From assembly GCA_013396915.1 (NCBI GenBank), contig VWZL01005037.1, positions 851,140-915,139 of the forward strand: DNA of 64,000 nt, written 5' to 3'. Source of the stretch: Stercorarius parasiticus (lineage: Eukaryota; Chordata; Aves; Charadriiformes; Stercorariidae). The notes below the pieces were generated by a model, which saw only the letters and a list, made by a program, of their open reading frames with translations, ran no database searches and had not been told where the DNA came from. This document shows positions 63,962-64,000 of the stretch, in pieces (within the stretch, counting starts at the first letter, position 1; each line of letters opens with the position of its first letter). A program made the position numbers and the translations under genes.

Positions 63962-64000
63962 CCCAGATAACAATGATTCACTGAGCTTGAGAAAGCTGCA

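Larger units (their letters stand above)
62900..64000. promoter_or_regulatory. Candidate conserved non-coding element at the right edge
   Basis: This AT-rich kilobase contains unusually many clean motifs: an inverted CCAAT pair (CCAAT 63403-63407, ATTGG 63414-63418), repeated TAATTA-type words around 63735-63765, and a long palindrome at 63923-63945. It lacks repeats and simple sequence. Its texture is like conserved non-coding elements near developmental genes, but conservation cannot be judged from one sequence, so this is inference. Confidence 0.3.

Noticed and set aside
1..64000. tRNA, rRNA, snRNA, known microRNA seeds, CRISPR arrays, mitochondrial or viral insertions
   Set aside because: I looked on both strands for familiar signatures and found none. 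Divergent RNA genes or old viral fragments could be missed without a search tool.

Overview
This window is AT-rich, non-coding vertebrate nuclear DNA, almost certainly from a bird. The deciding evidence is several fragments of CR1 LINE retrotransposons with typical avian 3' ends, including the terminal ATTCTATG octamer repeats, plus older CR1-type pieces and small palindromic repeats of the kind seen across sauropsids. I found no intact protein-coding gene, no tRNA or rRNA gene, no CRISPR array and no prokaryotic-style operon. The longest open frames are chance frames in AT-rich or poly-T DNA. The only frames with recognisable protein homology are broken pieces of CR1 ORF2 (reverse transcriptase and the region C-terminal to it). 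The best overall reading is a gene desert or a very large intron.

Layout. 1-13.5 kb: unremarkable AT-rich DNA framed by two closely related CR1 copies in opposite orientation, at 1685-2310 (minus, internally deleted) and 13229-13447 (plus, strongly 5'-truncated). A perfect 13-bp inverted repeat lies just outside the 5' break of the first copy. 13.5-23.6 kb: no genes; a perfect TGACAGCTGTCA palindrome (17.2 kb), an isolated GC- and CpG-richer patch (21.5-22.0 kb), a TAATTA-rich stretch (23.3 kb) and an exact 31-bp tandem duplication (23.6 kb). 24-31.5 kb: a half copy of a small palindromic repeat, an old plus-strand CR1 piece near 26 kb, and two minus-strand CR1 pieces of different age side by side at 30.2-31.5 kb. 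31.5-62.9 kb: mostly featureless, with a pyrimidine-rich tract (36.1 kb) and two more small palindromic repeats (54.0 and 55.3 kb). 62.9-64.0 kb: motif-dense AT-rich DNA resembling a conserved non-coding element. It has an inverted CCAAT pair, an 11-bp-arm palindrome and a good splice-acceptor sequence 40 bases before the window edge.

How the parts work together: there is no gene system to reconstruct. The readable history is transposon insertion, deletion and decay, plus a few candidate regulatory motifs whose conservation cannot be judged from one sequence. I saw no convincing undescribed biological system. The items worth checking are the CR1-adjacent hairpin, the TGACAGCTGTCA site, the CpG-richer patch, the small protein-like frame at 33.5 kb and the element at the right edge.
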